Numbered from the stretch's first letter, positions 1 to 8,095 are shown. The stretch: DNA of 33,349 nt from RI-242 sp038246255 (GCA_038246255.1 JBBRWC010000036.1:1-33349), one strand, 5' to 3'. A program made the numbers and translations. The notes: generated from the sequence alone by a model not told the origin.

Positions 1-417
1 ACGCCGTAGCCGTCGGCGTGCAGCCAGCCGACGAAGCCCACCAGTACGCGTGTCGGTGAATCGCGGCCGCGCGACTCGTTGGAGTCGAAGTAGCAGTCGC
101 CATCGCCGTTCGCGTAGAGCCACATCCACACGCTGCGCGTCGGACAGGCCTTCGACTGCTGCACTTTCGCGCTGGTCTCGTCAGCAAAGGCGACGTCGCC
201 ATGCACGATCTCCACGTGCAGCGCCTCGTGCACGGGCGCGAAGAGCTCAGCCAACTTGATCGTCGAGCGGCACAGCACCGTGCGCGAGCGCGCGAGTCCT
301 TCGGACGCGTACTTCTGCTCGAGCCGGTTGTAGGGCATGTGGTAGCCGAAGCGCTCGACGGCCAGGCTGGCGAGCCAGTTCGAGCCCAAGCGGCCTTTCT
401 CGATCACGCGCGGCGGG
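1..417 (-). mobile_element. IS66-family transposase, partial (cut by window start)
   Basis: Reading the minus strand from about 417 down to 3 gives one open frame with clear IS66 transposase character: RVIEKGRLGSNWLA, then FGYHMPYNRLEQKYASEGL, then FADETSAKV, then VWMWLYANGDGD and finally VGFVGWLHADGYG at the edge. In IS66 proteins the Asp of the ADET motif and the Asp of the L-ADGY motif are the first two catalytic acidic residues; both are present. The C-terminal third, with the last catalytic Glu, lies outside the window. Upstream of PPRVIEKG the same frame stays open to about 540 (it includes LGDSCEAAHQDRVALVEQ) but I cannot align that part with the usual Cys-rich IS66 N-terminal domain. 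The frame runs across an inverted repeat copy at 413-436, so the N-terminus may be rearranged. Family assignment is confident; whether the element is complete or active cannot be judged here. Confidence 0.8.
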
Positions 418-572
418 CCGGGAGGCCCGCGCTCCCGGCGGCGTTTGCAAGGGATCTGCTCAACGAGCGCGACTCGGTCCTGGTGTGCCGCTTCGCAACT
501 GTCGCCCAATACGGAAAGGGCGATCCGCTCCGCGCACGCGCACGAGGTGGGAGCGCGGGCCTCCAGGCCCGC
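413..572. repeat. Pair of 24-bp inverted palindromic repeats (REP-like)
   Basis: The 24 bases at 413-436 (core GGAGGCCCGCGCTCCC) reappear as a reverse complement at 549-572 with one mismatch. Each copy is itself a near-palindrome built on GCGGGCC/GGCCCGC. The pair flanks about 112 bases. This layout is typical of repetitive extragenic palindromes or very small non-autonomous elements. It lies at the 5' end of the IS66-like reading frame. No further copies were noticed in the window. Confidence 0.6.
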
Positions 573-681
573 CTTGGAGCGTGGGTCGTCTCAAGACCGA
601 AGGTCGCCGCGACGCGAGTGCCTTTCCCTTCGCGCTCGGCCCTGGCCCTCGTCGCGATCCAGCGTCGAGGCGCGTGCAGCG

Positions 682-933
682 TCAGCCCCAGATTCCGTCG
701 CGGGGGCGTGGCGTGCGGGGTGGCGCGGGCCTGGGTTCGAACGCTTGGCAGTGTGCGCCGGAGCTTGCGAACACCTGCTGGCTCGGCAGCGCGCGCGAGC
801 GGAAGTCGAAGGCGCGGCAGGCATAGGGCCACGCGGGGTCGTGGCGCACCTCGAAGTGGCGGCACTCGAAGCAGTTGGGGCCGTCGGAGCCCGGTCGGGG
901 CGGTGGGCGCGCAGAGGGATTCACGGGCCGCAT
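682..933 (-). CDS. Small four-cysteine conserved protein (type often misnamed uracil-DNA glycosylase)
   Basis: An 83-residue product whose residues from about 19 onward, NCFECRHFEVRHDPAWPYAC then RALPSQQVF and HCQAF, match a small conserved bacterial family with the pattern CxxC...HxPxxPYxCRxxxFxSRxLPS...SGxxCxxF. The four Cys suggest a metal-binding mini-domain; its biochemical role is not known to me. Some databases label relatives as uracil-DNA glycosylase, although they are far too short to contain that fold. The first 18 residues are Pro/Arg-rich and may be untranslated, and no Shine-Dalgarno sequence is visible before the ATG, so the start is uncertain. It stands alone, with the IS66 remnant downstream and about 290 bases without a gene upstream. 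Confidence 0.65.
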   Translation of the reverse strand: MRPVNPSARPPPRPGSDGPNCFECRHFEVRHDPAWPYACRAFDFRSRALPSQQVFASSGAHCQAFEPRPAPPRTPRPRDGIWG

Positions 934-1227
934 TGAAACAAGGCCGCCAGCGGGGCGTAAGGAGCGGGTGACTTGAGCGGTTCAACCCTGAACCCACGGA
1001 ACCGGCTGCGTCTGGTGTCGCTCCAACGGGGCAGTTCGGCGGAAGCGGCGACGTTCGATCCCCGTATGAACAACCGTAGCGGCGCAGGCCACAGCCGCTC
1101 AACCCCCGCCACGAGCCGGGACTTGCGCTAACCTCTCAAGGTCGCAATCACCAAAGCTGCCTCCGCGAGTGTCGTCTCGAGTGCCCCCCCGGTCGACCCA
1201 TTGCCCAAACCCACCACCCCCGTCACG
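934..1227. other. Intergenic stretch, no gene recognised
   Basis: Between the small Cys protein (minus) and the secreted protein (plus). Open frames on both strands are shadows with Arg/Pro/Ser-rich translations. A GTTCGATCCCC string near 1052 resembles a tRNA T-arm, but no acceptor or anticodon stem can be built around it. No convincing promoter was seen. Confidence 0.4.
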
Positions 1228-2886
1228 ATGCAATCCCAAACCACGCTCCGCGGCCTTGCCGTCGCTGGGCTCTTCGCCACCTTGGCCGCTGGACCGCTCG
1301 CGGCGCCGGCCGTCGCCCAATCGAACTCCATCCCCGGCACCGACGTCGCGCTCGGAATCCTGAGCAGCTTCAGCTTCCAGGGCCGCCAGGGCGCGTTCCC
1401 CACGGGCGTCAATGCCTTCGCGATGGCCACGACATCGTGCAACCTCGGGACGGTCAACGTGCCGTGGCTCGAGCCGATGAACGAGAACCATCCGACGATC
1501 GCATTCCTCGCCGTGCGCGAGGACGCAGGTGGCACCCGCCTCCGCCAGATCTCGGACCGCAGCTTTTTGAAGCACGGCTTCTTCGCGCTGTCCAGCAGCC
1601 AATGCACGCCCTGCCAAGTCCCGAGCAACGGAACGTTCCTTGGCATCGGCTGCTCGGACACCTACTCCGTCGGCAACAACGCCAACAACTTCTACCTGGC
1701 CCCCGCGGACGAGGTCGACCCGTGGCTCGGCGCGTGGGAAGCGACGTGCTCCTTCTTCGACGCCGGCCTCACGCCCGTACCTGCCACCCAGTGCGACGGC
1801 CAGCGCAGCTTCTCGTTCGCGCAATCGAACAGCCTCGGCCCGGTAGGCAACCGCGTCCGCGTCGACGACCGCGACCTGATCGGGGAACCCGGCACGCGTT
1901 ATTACTACGCATCCCAGTACGTGGTGCGGGGTGAACCCGAAGCCGTGCGCACGAACAACATCGGCTCGCGCGAGTTCAACCCGAACTGGAACGGTTCGTC
2001 CTGGAGCGTTCCGACCGTGGGCGCGCTGCTGCAAGGCACCGTGTTGCAGCGTTGGACGGGAGCGACGGTGAGCTCCAACACCAACGGCACGTTCGACGGC
2101 CGCGTCTACGTCGCCGTGAAGGTGAGCGGGCCGGTGGACGGTGTGTACCACTACGAATACGCGCTGCACAACCGCGACAGCCACCGCGGTGTCGGCGAGA
2201 TTCGCCTGCCCGTGTGCGCGGGCGCGGACGTCCAGAACGTCGGCTTCGGCGACCTCGACGACGACACGGCCAACGACTGGTCCGTGACGGTGGAAGGCGG
2301 AGAGCTCGTCCTGAGCGGCCCATCCAATGCCGTGCGCTGGAACACCGTCTACAACGTGTGGTTCGATTCGACCGCCGCGCCGACCGCGGGTGCGATGACG
2401 CTCGTCGCCGCTGACGCGGGAGCCGGCCCGGGCAGCTTCGACGTCGCGACGACGGTCCCGGGCTCGGCGTACGCCGTCAAGACCGGTGACGGCTGCAGCG
2501 ACACGACCCCGGCGGCGTCCCTTGCCGCCAACGGTTTGCCGAGCCTCGGCAACAACACGTTTGCGCTGCTGTCGGAAGGTTTGCCCGCCGGCGCGCCGCT
2601 GCTGCTCTTCGGCAGCCCGGTCGCGGGCACCACGCCGCTCGGCACGTGTACGCTGCTGCTTGGGGGCAACCTCGGCACGGACGTCCTGTTCCTCGGAACG
2701 GGTGCCGCGGACGGCACGGGTGTCGGTTCCATCCCGCTCCCGATCCCGAACCTGAGCGCCATCGACGGCCTGACCTACGACTTCCAGGTCATCGTGGTGT
2801 CGGGCTCCGGCCCGCTGTTCGACGTCGCCGAGTTGAGCGACGGCCTGCGCGTCCGCTTCGGCGCGCTGCTGACCGGCTGCCTTTGA
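1228..2886 (+). CDS. Large secreted protein with planctomycete-type C-terminal module
   Basis: A 552-residue exported protein. The ATG at 1228 is preferred over 1201 because it starts a clean Sec signal: MQSQTTLRGL, a hydrophobic core, then cleavage after about APAVA. The mature N-terminal half contains a Cys-bearing block (SFLKHGFFALSSSQC, CTPCQVPSNGTFLGIGC, SDTYSVGNNANNF) of a kind I associate with large secreted planctomycete proteins of unknown function. The middle has beta-rich segments (VYHYEYALHNRDSHRGV) resembling a fibronectin- or PKD-like region. The last roughly 120 residues, from about LPSLGNNTFALLSEGLPAGA, are a Gly/Leu-rich beta module similar in style to the C-termini of three other secreted proteins in this window. 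No catalytic motif was seen. It is probably an extracellular or surface protein, and it ends at a strong hairpin. Confidence 0.85.
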   Translation: MQSQTTLRGLAVAGLFATLAAGPLAAPAVAQSNSIPGTDVALGILSSFSFQGRQGAFPTGVNAFAMATTSCNLGTVNVPWLEPMNENHPTIAFLAVREDAGGTRLRQISDRSFLKHGFFALSSSQCTPCQVPSNGTFLGIGCSDTYSVGNNANNFYLAPADEVDPWLGAWEATCSFFDAGLTPVPATQCDGQRSFSFAQSNSLGPVGNRVRVDDRDLIGEPGTRYYYASQYVVRGEPEAVRTNNIGSREFNPNWNGSSWSVPTVGALLQGTVLQRWTGATVSSNTNGTFDGRVYVAVKVSGPVDGVYHYEYALHNRDSHRGVGEIRLPVCAGADVQNVGFGDLDDDTANDWSVTVEGGELVLSGPSNAVRWNTVYNVWFDSTAAPTAGAMTLVAADAGAGPGSFDVATTVPGSAYAVKTGDGCSDTTPAASLAANGLPSLGNNTFALLSEGLPAGAPLLLFGSPVAGTTPLGTCTLLLGGNLGTDVLFLGTGAADGTGVGSIPLPIPNLSAIDGLTYDFQVIVVSGSGPLFDVAELSDGLRVRFGALLTGCL

Positions 2887-2930
2887 CCTTCGGCGGGAAC
2901 CCGTCAACGAGCGGGCGACCTCAAAACCTC

Positions 2931-2967
2931 GCGCGGGGCCCGGAGCCGATGGCTTCGGGCCCCGCGC
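2931..2967. terminator. Bidirectional intrinsic terminator between convergent genes
   Basis: A perfect 12-bp stem, GCGCGGGGCCCG at 2931-2942 paired with CGGGCCCCGCGC at 2956-2967, with an inner AGCC/GGCT extension. On the plus strand it is followed by CCGTTT; on the minus strand by GAGGTTTTGAGG. It sits exactly between the stop codon of the secreted protein and the stop codon of the polyferredoxin, so it probably serves both. Confidence 0.75.
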
Positions 2968-2971
2968 CCGT

Positions 2972-4717
2972 TTAACGCGCGGCGCCGCGCAGCTTTTCGA
3001 GCAGCGCGGTGACCCGTGTTTCGCCCGGATGGCGCGCGCGCAGCGCTTCGAGATTTTGGACGGCCGTCGGAACGTCGCCCGCCGCGGCTTGGAGTCGGGC
3101 AAAAAGAAGCGTCGGTTCAACCGCCTCGGGTGCCCGCCGGACGAGCTCGACCACCTCGCCCGCGAGTTGCATTGCCCGGTCGGGATCGAGGGGACGGCCC
3201 GCCGCCTCTTCGAGGTCCAGGGCGCGGCCATAACTCTGCGCGGCCGCGGCCCAGTCTTCGAGCGCCACCTGCACCCGGTAGAGCTCGAGCTGCGCGACAG
3301 GATCCGCGCCCGAGCGCGCGGCGGCGCGCTCCAGGAGCGCGAGCGCCCGGCGCGGCTCGCCGCCGCCGATGTAAGCCGAACCCGCGCGCCGCTCGAGTTC
3401 CGCCGGCGACACCCAACCAAGGGATGCGGCGCGCTCGAGGTGCCGCCCGGCCCGCAGGAGATGCCCCGCGCGCTCGGCCCCGTCCGATTGGCCAGCGTCG
3501 GCGAGCGCCGCGGCGCCCCCCCGCGCATGCCACTGCACACCGGCCGAGTGCAGCGTGACACCGACCACGAGGACGAGCAAAGGGAGCACGGCAAGGCCTA
3601 ACCCGGTCCAGCGGCCGCCGCGCTTCAGCATGCCGTGCTGCAGTCGAAAATCGCGGCCTCTGACGAGCCGCACGAGCGCGACACTTAGGAATGCGAACAG
3701 CACCGCGAGAGTCACCGCGAGCAAAAGCGGCACCGCGCCGTACAGGCCGCGGTAGGCGTACAACCCGAGGAAAAACAGCGCAGCGAGCGCGATCTCCTCA
3801 GGCCAGGAGAAGTCGAACGTGCGACGGGCCGCTTTTTTGCGCACCGCCGCGCTGGGCGCGGGGCCAAAGCTAAAAGAGAGCGCGCCTTTGGGACACGCGC
3901 TGACGCAGTCCATGCACTTCATGCAACCCGAATCGACCACCATGCGGTGCAGGCGCACTTCCGTGTGGACCGCGACGTTGCTGGTGCAAACGGCGGTGCA
4001 ATGGCCACAACCCTCGCACGCGTCGCTCACCCGGATGCGCCCTTTCGCGAAGCGATCCGCGACGCCGAAAATGGCCCCGTACGGGCAACCGTACGTGCAA
4101 AAGCCCTTGGAGCCCAGCAACCACACCGCGGCAAACCCGACGGTGGCAAACGTCGCGAGCGCCATCCACAGACCGGGAAAACGCGCCCAAAGGTCGTCCG
4201 TCGTGAGTTGCCAGGAAGGCATCGGGAGCGACTCACCCCGCACGAGCCGCACGATGGCGGGCCCGAGGAACACCTCGATCGCCACGAGCAGCGGCACGAA
4301 CACGAGGACGCGCGAACGCACGGGCTTGGGCCGCAGCTTCAGCTTTCCAAGGAGCCACGCGCTCGCGTCCTGGAGCGCGACCACGTGGCAGGCCCAGCCG
4401 CAGAAAAAGCGACCGACGATGAGCGTGGACGCGGTCGCCAGCACCATCAGGACAAGGCCGGCGTTGAGCACCCCTTCGGTCCACACGAGACCGGCTTCGC
4501 TGGGCTCCAACGCCCCTAGCGACCGCCCCGTCGCGAGCCAGTGCCACACGTGCAGTGCGATCGCAACGTGGACCAGCAGAAGGACCAGCCCCCGCATGCG
4601 GCCGCGTTTCGACGCCGGTGTTGCCTCCACACCGGGTTTGGGGCCGCAGCCCACCCTGTGGGCCTTTGACTGCGGCAGTTCCGCCCGCGCCGCCTCGACG
4701 GTTTCCAAGAGCCCCAC
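2972..4717 (-). CDS. NapH/NosR/CcoG-like polyferredoxin with C-terminal TPR region
   Basis: A 581-residue membrane protein. After a cytoplasmic start there is a membrane segment (42-60), further segments around 82-101 and 135-155, and two CxxxC motifs at membrane borders: C106/C110 (FFCGWACH) and C207/C211 (FCTYGCPYG). Two classic 4Fe-4S sites follow, C234-C237-C240-C244 and C265-C268-C271-C275-P. This order is that of the NapH/NosR/CcoG polyferredoxins, which pass electrons from the quinol pool or assist metal-centre assembly. Two or three more membrane segments (about 310-385) precede a soluble helical TPR-like tail (about 400-581), which the family does not usually carry. It lies 29 bases after the decayed exporter genes on the same strand, but no denitrification or oxidase genes are nearby, so the partner is unknown. 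Confidence 0.85.
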   Translation of the reverse strand: MGLLETVEAARAELPQSKAHRVGCGPKPGVEATPASKRGRMRGLVLLLVHVAIALHVWHWLATGRSLGALEPSEAGLVWTEGVLNAGLVLMVLATASTLIVGRFFCGWACHVVALQDASAWLLGKLKLRPKPVRSRVLVFVPLLVAIEVFLGPAIVRLVRGESLPMPSWQLTTDDLWARFPGLWMALATFATVGFAAVWLLGSKGFCTYGCPYGAIFGVADRFAKGRIRVSDACEGCGHCTAVCTSNVAVHTEVRLHRMVVDSGCMKCMDCVSACPKGALSFSFGPAPSAAVRKKAARRTFDFSWPEEIALAALFFLGLYAYRGLYGAVPLLLAVTLAVLFAFLSVALVRLVRGRDFRLQHGMLKRGGRWTGLGLAVLPLLVLVVGVTLHSAGVQWHARGGAAALADAGQSDGAERAGHLLRAGRHLERAASLGWVSPAELERRAGSAYIGGGEPRRALALLERAAARSGADPVAQLELYRVQVALEDWAAAAQSYGRALDLEEAAGRPLDPDRAMQLAGEVVELVRRAPEAVEPTLLFARLQAAAGDVPTAVQNLEALRARHPGETRVTALLEKLRGAAR

Positions 4718-4746
4718 GCCGCAAGAGCCTACTCGGACCGGCGCGG

Positions 4747-5519
4747 TTAGCGCGGATCCACGCTGCGATCGGCAACAAACACGTCGACCCGCCGCCCCGG
4801 CGCGGCCCCGCTTGCGCCGTCCGGGAGCGCGTAGATGACCTCAAGAACGCGCGTATCGACCCGCTCGGCCGCGCCGCCGCCCAGGGTGCGCTTGGGCGCG
4901 AAGCTGGGGACCGTACGCACATACCGCAAACCAATGCGGCTGCCCGCGGCTCCGCGCAGGGACGCGTACGCGGGAGCATCGGGTTGGAAACGCGGGGCAT
5001 CTTCTTCGGCGAACTCGGCGCGCACTTAAAGCTCCCGCCGCCCCATCTCGACCAGGGGCGTCGCGCGCTCCGCGGTCGTTGCGTACTCCCCCGCCCGCAC
5101 GTCCACGGCGAGCACCACCCCGTCGAAGGGTGCACGCACAAAAAGCAACTCCCGCTCGACCCGCGCCGCCCGCATCCCGGCCTCCGCCTCGTCAACGGCG
5201 GCGCGGGCCGCGAGCCAGCGTGCGCCCGCGGGGGCCGCGGAGCCGTCGGAGCCCACAAGTTCGAGCTGCGCACGCGCGGCATCCACTTCGGCACCCGCCG
5301 CGGCAACGAGGGCGCCAAGGGGCCCCGCGCGCGCAGCGACTTCGTCCGACAGGGCGCGGGCGGCTGCGAGTGCCGCGCTGCGCTGCTCCACCAGCGCATC
5401 GGCGGAGCGCGCTCCTGTGCGCCCGGTGTGCTCGCCGCGATGGAGTCCACGGACCACACGAGGGCTGTTCCGGCGCTCAACGCCAGGGCGAGCGGAAAAA
5501 TGAGGCGCGCGACTTTCAT
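4747..5519 (-). pseudogene. HlyD/DevB-type membrane-fusion protein, broken
   Basis: Three parts of a periplasmic adaptor are visible on one strand. From 5519 a signal-anchor start reads MKVARLIFPLALALSAGTAL...SIAASTPGAQ. At about 5420 the homology moves to another frame (ALVEQRSAALAAARALSDEV), a coiled-coil hairpin followed by the second lipoyl half FVRAPFDGVVLAVDVRAGEY and ATPLVEMGRREL. An in-frame TAA at 5026-5028 interrupts it, and the next codon resumes VRAEFAEEDAPRFQP, ending with ERVDTRVLEVIYALPDG, a signature of DevB-like adaptors. The first half of the lipoyl domain is missing: about 257 codons against roughly 330-380 usual. So there is a deletion, a frameshift and a nonsense codon. 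It sits directly after the ATPase gene. Sequencing error could explain one lesion but hardly all three. Confidence 0.75.
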
Positions 5520-6307
5520 GTTTGTTGGGAAGGGACGTGGAGCGGGGACTGCTCGATCCGCTCAACGCGTCCGTCCTGCATGTGCGCGATGCGATCGGCG
5601 AGGTCGAAAATACGGTTGTCATGGGTGACGACGATGGCCGTCGCGCCCGCTTGCCGCACGAGGTCCGTGAAGAGCTGCATCACCTGGCGGCCGGTGGCCG
5701 CGTCGAGCGATGCGGTGGGTTCGTCGCACACGAGCAGCCGCGGTTGGTGGACGAGCGCGCGGGCGATCGCCACACGCTGTTGTTGCCCGCCCGAGAGCGC
5801 GCGCGGGTACTTGTCGCGGTGCGGGCCCATATCCAGACGCTCGAGCAGTTCGGCGGCACGCGCGTGTGCACGCCGCGCGGGAACGCCTTGTGCGAGCAGC
5901 GGAACCGCGGCGTTCTCGGTGGCGTCGAGCGCGGGCAAGAGGTTGAACTGTTGGAAGACGAACCCAAGGTTCTGCGCCCGGTAGCGGACGAGCTGTGCGG
6001 GCCGCAGGCGCAGGATCGGCGTGCCGAACAGCTCCACGTCGCCGCTGTCGGGCCTCAAAAGGCCCGTCAGGATCGAAATCAGCGTCTTTTTTCCGCATCC
6101 CGAGGGGCCGACGAGGAACGTCGTCCGCTCGCGCTCGACCTCCAAGTCCACGTTGCGCAGCACTTCTTGCCGCGCGGAACCCGTGCCGAAGGATTTGACG
6201 ATGGCCGTCGCGTGCACCGCCGGCTCTGCGGTGGGGCGTGTGGCATCCAAAGTTTGCGCCCTGGGCTCAACCACGGAACACTGCCGCCGGATCGACGAAT
6301 AGGACAC
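5516..6307 (-). CDS. ABC exporter ATPase (DevA/LolD/MacB type) with altered Walker A
   Basis: A 263-residue ATP-binding subunit of a DevBCA/MacB-like exporter. The nucleotide-binding domain begins near residue 31 (VHATAIVKSFG). It has Walker A GPSGCGKKT at 67-75, Q-loop FVFQQFNLLP around 117-125, signature LSGGQQQR at 171-178, Walker B LLVCDEPTASLD at 191-202 and the H-loop VVTHD with H229. Walker A requires Ser or Thr after the Lys (GxxxxGK[ST]); here it is Lys74 (codon AAG), so the Mg2+-coordinating hydroxyl is missing. All other motifs are intact. The first 20-30 residues may not be translated; the listed start overlaps the permease gene by 41 bases. Its stop overlaps the start of the broken adaptor (ATGA), showing they were translationally coupled. 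Confidence 0.85.
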   Translation of the reverse strand: MSYSSIRRQCSVVEPRAQTLDATRPTAEPAVHATAIVKSFGTGSARQEVLRNVDLEVERERTTFLVGPSGCGKKTLISILTGLLRPDSGDVELFGTPILRLRPAQLVRYRAQNLGFVFQQFNLLPALDATENAAVPLLAQGVPARRAHARAAELLERLDMGPHRDKYPRALSGGQQQRVAIARALVHQPRLLVCDEPTASLDAATGRQVMQLFTDLVRQAGATAIVVTHDNRIFDLADRIAHMQDGRVERIEQSPLHVPSQQT

Positions 6308-7403
6308 GCCGCAGCCCGAGCACTGTCGACGCGACCATGATCAGCGCGGTCAGGCCCGCGACCACGACGGCAACCTGCCACGGCAAGCGAAACCCGCGCA
6401 GCGCGATCGTGCTCCCGCCGATCTCGAAAAACAGCGATGCAAACATCAATCCGAAGGCATATCCCGCGGCACCCACCACGGCGGCCTGCAGCAAGACCAT
6501 GCCGACGAGCCGTGCGTTCGGAATACCGATCGCTTTGAGCGCCGCAAACTGCTGGATGTTCTCGAGCACGAACGTGTTGAACAAGAGCCCCACGACCGCG
6601 ATGCCCACCAATACACCCAGCACAACGACCGTGCCGAAGTTCACCGGGATGCCGGTGTTCGCCAGGTAATAACGCACGGTCTGCCAGTGGAACTCGCCCC
6701 GCGTGCGCGCCTGCAAGCCGGTCCGTGCGTGGATCCGGCGCGCGAGTTCTTTCGGGGTTACGCCGGGTTGTGCCTTGACCAGCACGTAGGAGAGCCTGTT
6801 GCGCCCGTTGTTGGTGTACGCGAGCGCGTTGGGATAGCGGGTGTGGACGAGCGGATTGGTCGTGAACGGCGCCTCGGCGTCCGTGATCGCAACCACCACT
6901 GCCCGGCGGTCGTTGATTTCGAGAACCCGCCCGAGTTCGAGCGGCGCTCCGGGCCACAGGAGCAAGTATCCCGCGCGATCGATCGCGACGGCATCGGGGG
7001 CGCGCAGGTCCGCGAGCGAGCCCATGACGACGCGCTCGGGCAAGCCCGCGAGCGATCGGGAGTCCACGCCGATCGCGATCGCACCCTGAAGTATCCCGCC
7101 CGAATCACCCCGCTCGGCCACGGTCCGGATGGGCGCGTTGGCGCGGAAGAAGGGCGCCGCCCATGCGACGCCGGCCACCCCACGCACCCGCAGCAAGTCC
7201 GTCTCGCGCAGCGCAAACACCGTATCCAGGTACTCCACGGACGGGTCCATGACCCAGACGTCCGCGTCGGCCGCGTCGACAATCGTGCTCCCCGTCCGGA
7301 CCATCAGCCCGATAAAGATGCTGGCCTGCTGGGTGATGAGCAGTGCGGCAAACGCCTCCCCGAATACGAGCCCCAGGAACTTGGCCCGGTCGGCCATCAG
7401 CAT
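6267..7403 (-). CDS. ABC exporter permease (DevC/FtsX-MacB type)
   Basis: A 378-residue permease. There is one N-terminal membrane segment (about 12-34), then a large extracytoplasmic domain (VVDAADADVWVMDPSVEYLD... onward, about 35-245), and three C-terminal membrane segments (about 257-280, 308-330, 345-368), the FtsX/MacB layout. Phrases such as NTFVLENIQQFAALKAIG and a C-terminal VDPAAVFRG fit DevC-type subunits that pair with DevA ATPases and DevB adaptors to export lipids or small molecules. It is the first gene of the minus arm, with the operator-like palindrome 58 bases upstream of its start. No lesion was seen, unlike its partners. Confidence 0.85.
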   Translation of the reverse strand: MLMADRAKFLGLVFGEAFAALLITQQASIFIGLMVRTGSTIVDAADADVWVMDPSVEYLDTVFALRETDLLRVRGVAGVAWAAPFFRANAPIRTVAERGDSGGILQGAIAIGVDSRSLAGLPERVVMGSLADLRAPDAVAIDRAGYLLLWPGAPLELGRVLEINDRRAVVVAITDAEAPFTTNPLVHTRYPNALAYTNNGRNRLSYVLVKAQPGVTPKELARRIHARTGLQARTRGEFHWQTVRYYLANTGIPVNFGTVVVLGVLVGIAVVGLLFNTFVLENIQQFAALKAIGIPNARLVGMVLLQAAVVGAAGYAFGLMFASLFFEIGGSTIALRGFRLPWQVAVVVAGLTALIMVASTVLGLRRVLFVDPAAVFRG

Positions 7404-7460
7404 CTTCAGGGCGACCGTGTTCGTACTGGGGGGTGCCGCTCGCTGGGCTGCCGCCTGTAC

Positions 7461-7476
7461 TGAACCGATCAGTTCA
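7461..7476. promoter_or_regulatory. Palindromic TetR-type operator candidate
   Basis: TGAACCGATCAGTTCA is a 16-base inverted repeat with 14 of 16 positions symmetrical (TGAAC-GATC-GTTCA). It lies between the divergent starts of the permease (7403, minus) and the TetR relic (7495, plus), where an autoregulatory TetR repressor would bind. It is read from sequence and position only. Confidence 0.55.
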
Positions 7477-7494
7477 GCAACTCAAGCCAACACC

Positions 7495-8095
7495 GTGCCC
7501 CGCCGCCGCAACCTCAAATCGGACAAGGACTTGAAACCGCAGTCCACGCCGTCGCGGCGCCGCACACAGGCGGTCCGCGCCCGCGCACAAACACCGGCTG
7601 CGACCGGTCGACCGAAGGATGCCGCGAAGCACGCCGCGATCTTGACAGCCGCCCGAAATCTATTCATGTCCGGCGGACTCCGGAGCGAATCCCCAGGCCC
7701 AAGCGGGCGCGGGCGGCGTAGCGTTATCGCTCGAAACGTGCCTCGACAGTTTTGGCCGCGCGCTGCTCGGCCTGCTCTCGCGTCCCGACATCCATCAGGT
7801 CCACCGCCTCCTGATCGCGCAATCCCAGCGCCATCCGCGCCTTGCTCACCTGTTCTTCGAAGCGGGTCCGCGCCGGGTGTGCAACAGCCTCGCCGAGCTG
7901 CTGCGCGCCGCCCACGTCCGCGGCGAGATCGATTGTCCCGACCCCGACCTTGCCGCCGACCAGTTGGTGTCCATGTGGAAGGGCATGCACCATATGCGGC
8001 AGGAGCTGGGCCTCGAGGGTCCGCGCGGAACGCGCCAGATCGCCGCGCACGTGGCGCGCTGCACACGAACTTTCCTGCGCGGCCATAGTCCGTGA
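7495..8095 (+). pseudogene. TetR-family repressor, deleted and frameshifted
   Basis: The GTG at 7495 opens a basic leader followed by GRPKDAAKHAAILTAARNLF and MSGGL, which is the first helix of a TetR N-terminal domain. The expected rest of the helix-turn-helix (the T-x-x-x-IA..AGVSKxTxYxHF region) is absent. From about 7694 the homology resumes in a different frame: LETCLDSFGRALLGLLSRPD, HRLLIAQSQRHPRLAHLFFE, CNSLAELLRAAHVRGEIDC and LVSMWKGMHHMRQELGL, a complete TetR C-terminal ligand domain ending at TGA 8093-8095. About 40 residues, including the DNA-recognition helix, are gone and the frame changes, so no working repressor can be made. It is divergent from the ABC exporter cassette that it presumably controlled. 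Confidence 0.75.

Noticed and set aside
1000..1080. tRNA-like T-arm string GTTCGATCCCC
   Set aside because: No matching acceptor, D or anticodon stems could be drawn on either strand.
1099..3594. An 831-codon open frame on the minus strand
   Set aside because: It is antisense to the clear secreted protein at 1228-2886; its translation is Arg/Gly/Ala-rich and repetitive, with no domain. Long antisense frames are expected at this GC content.
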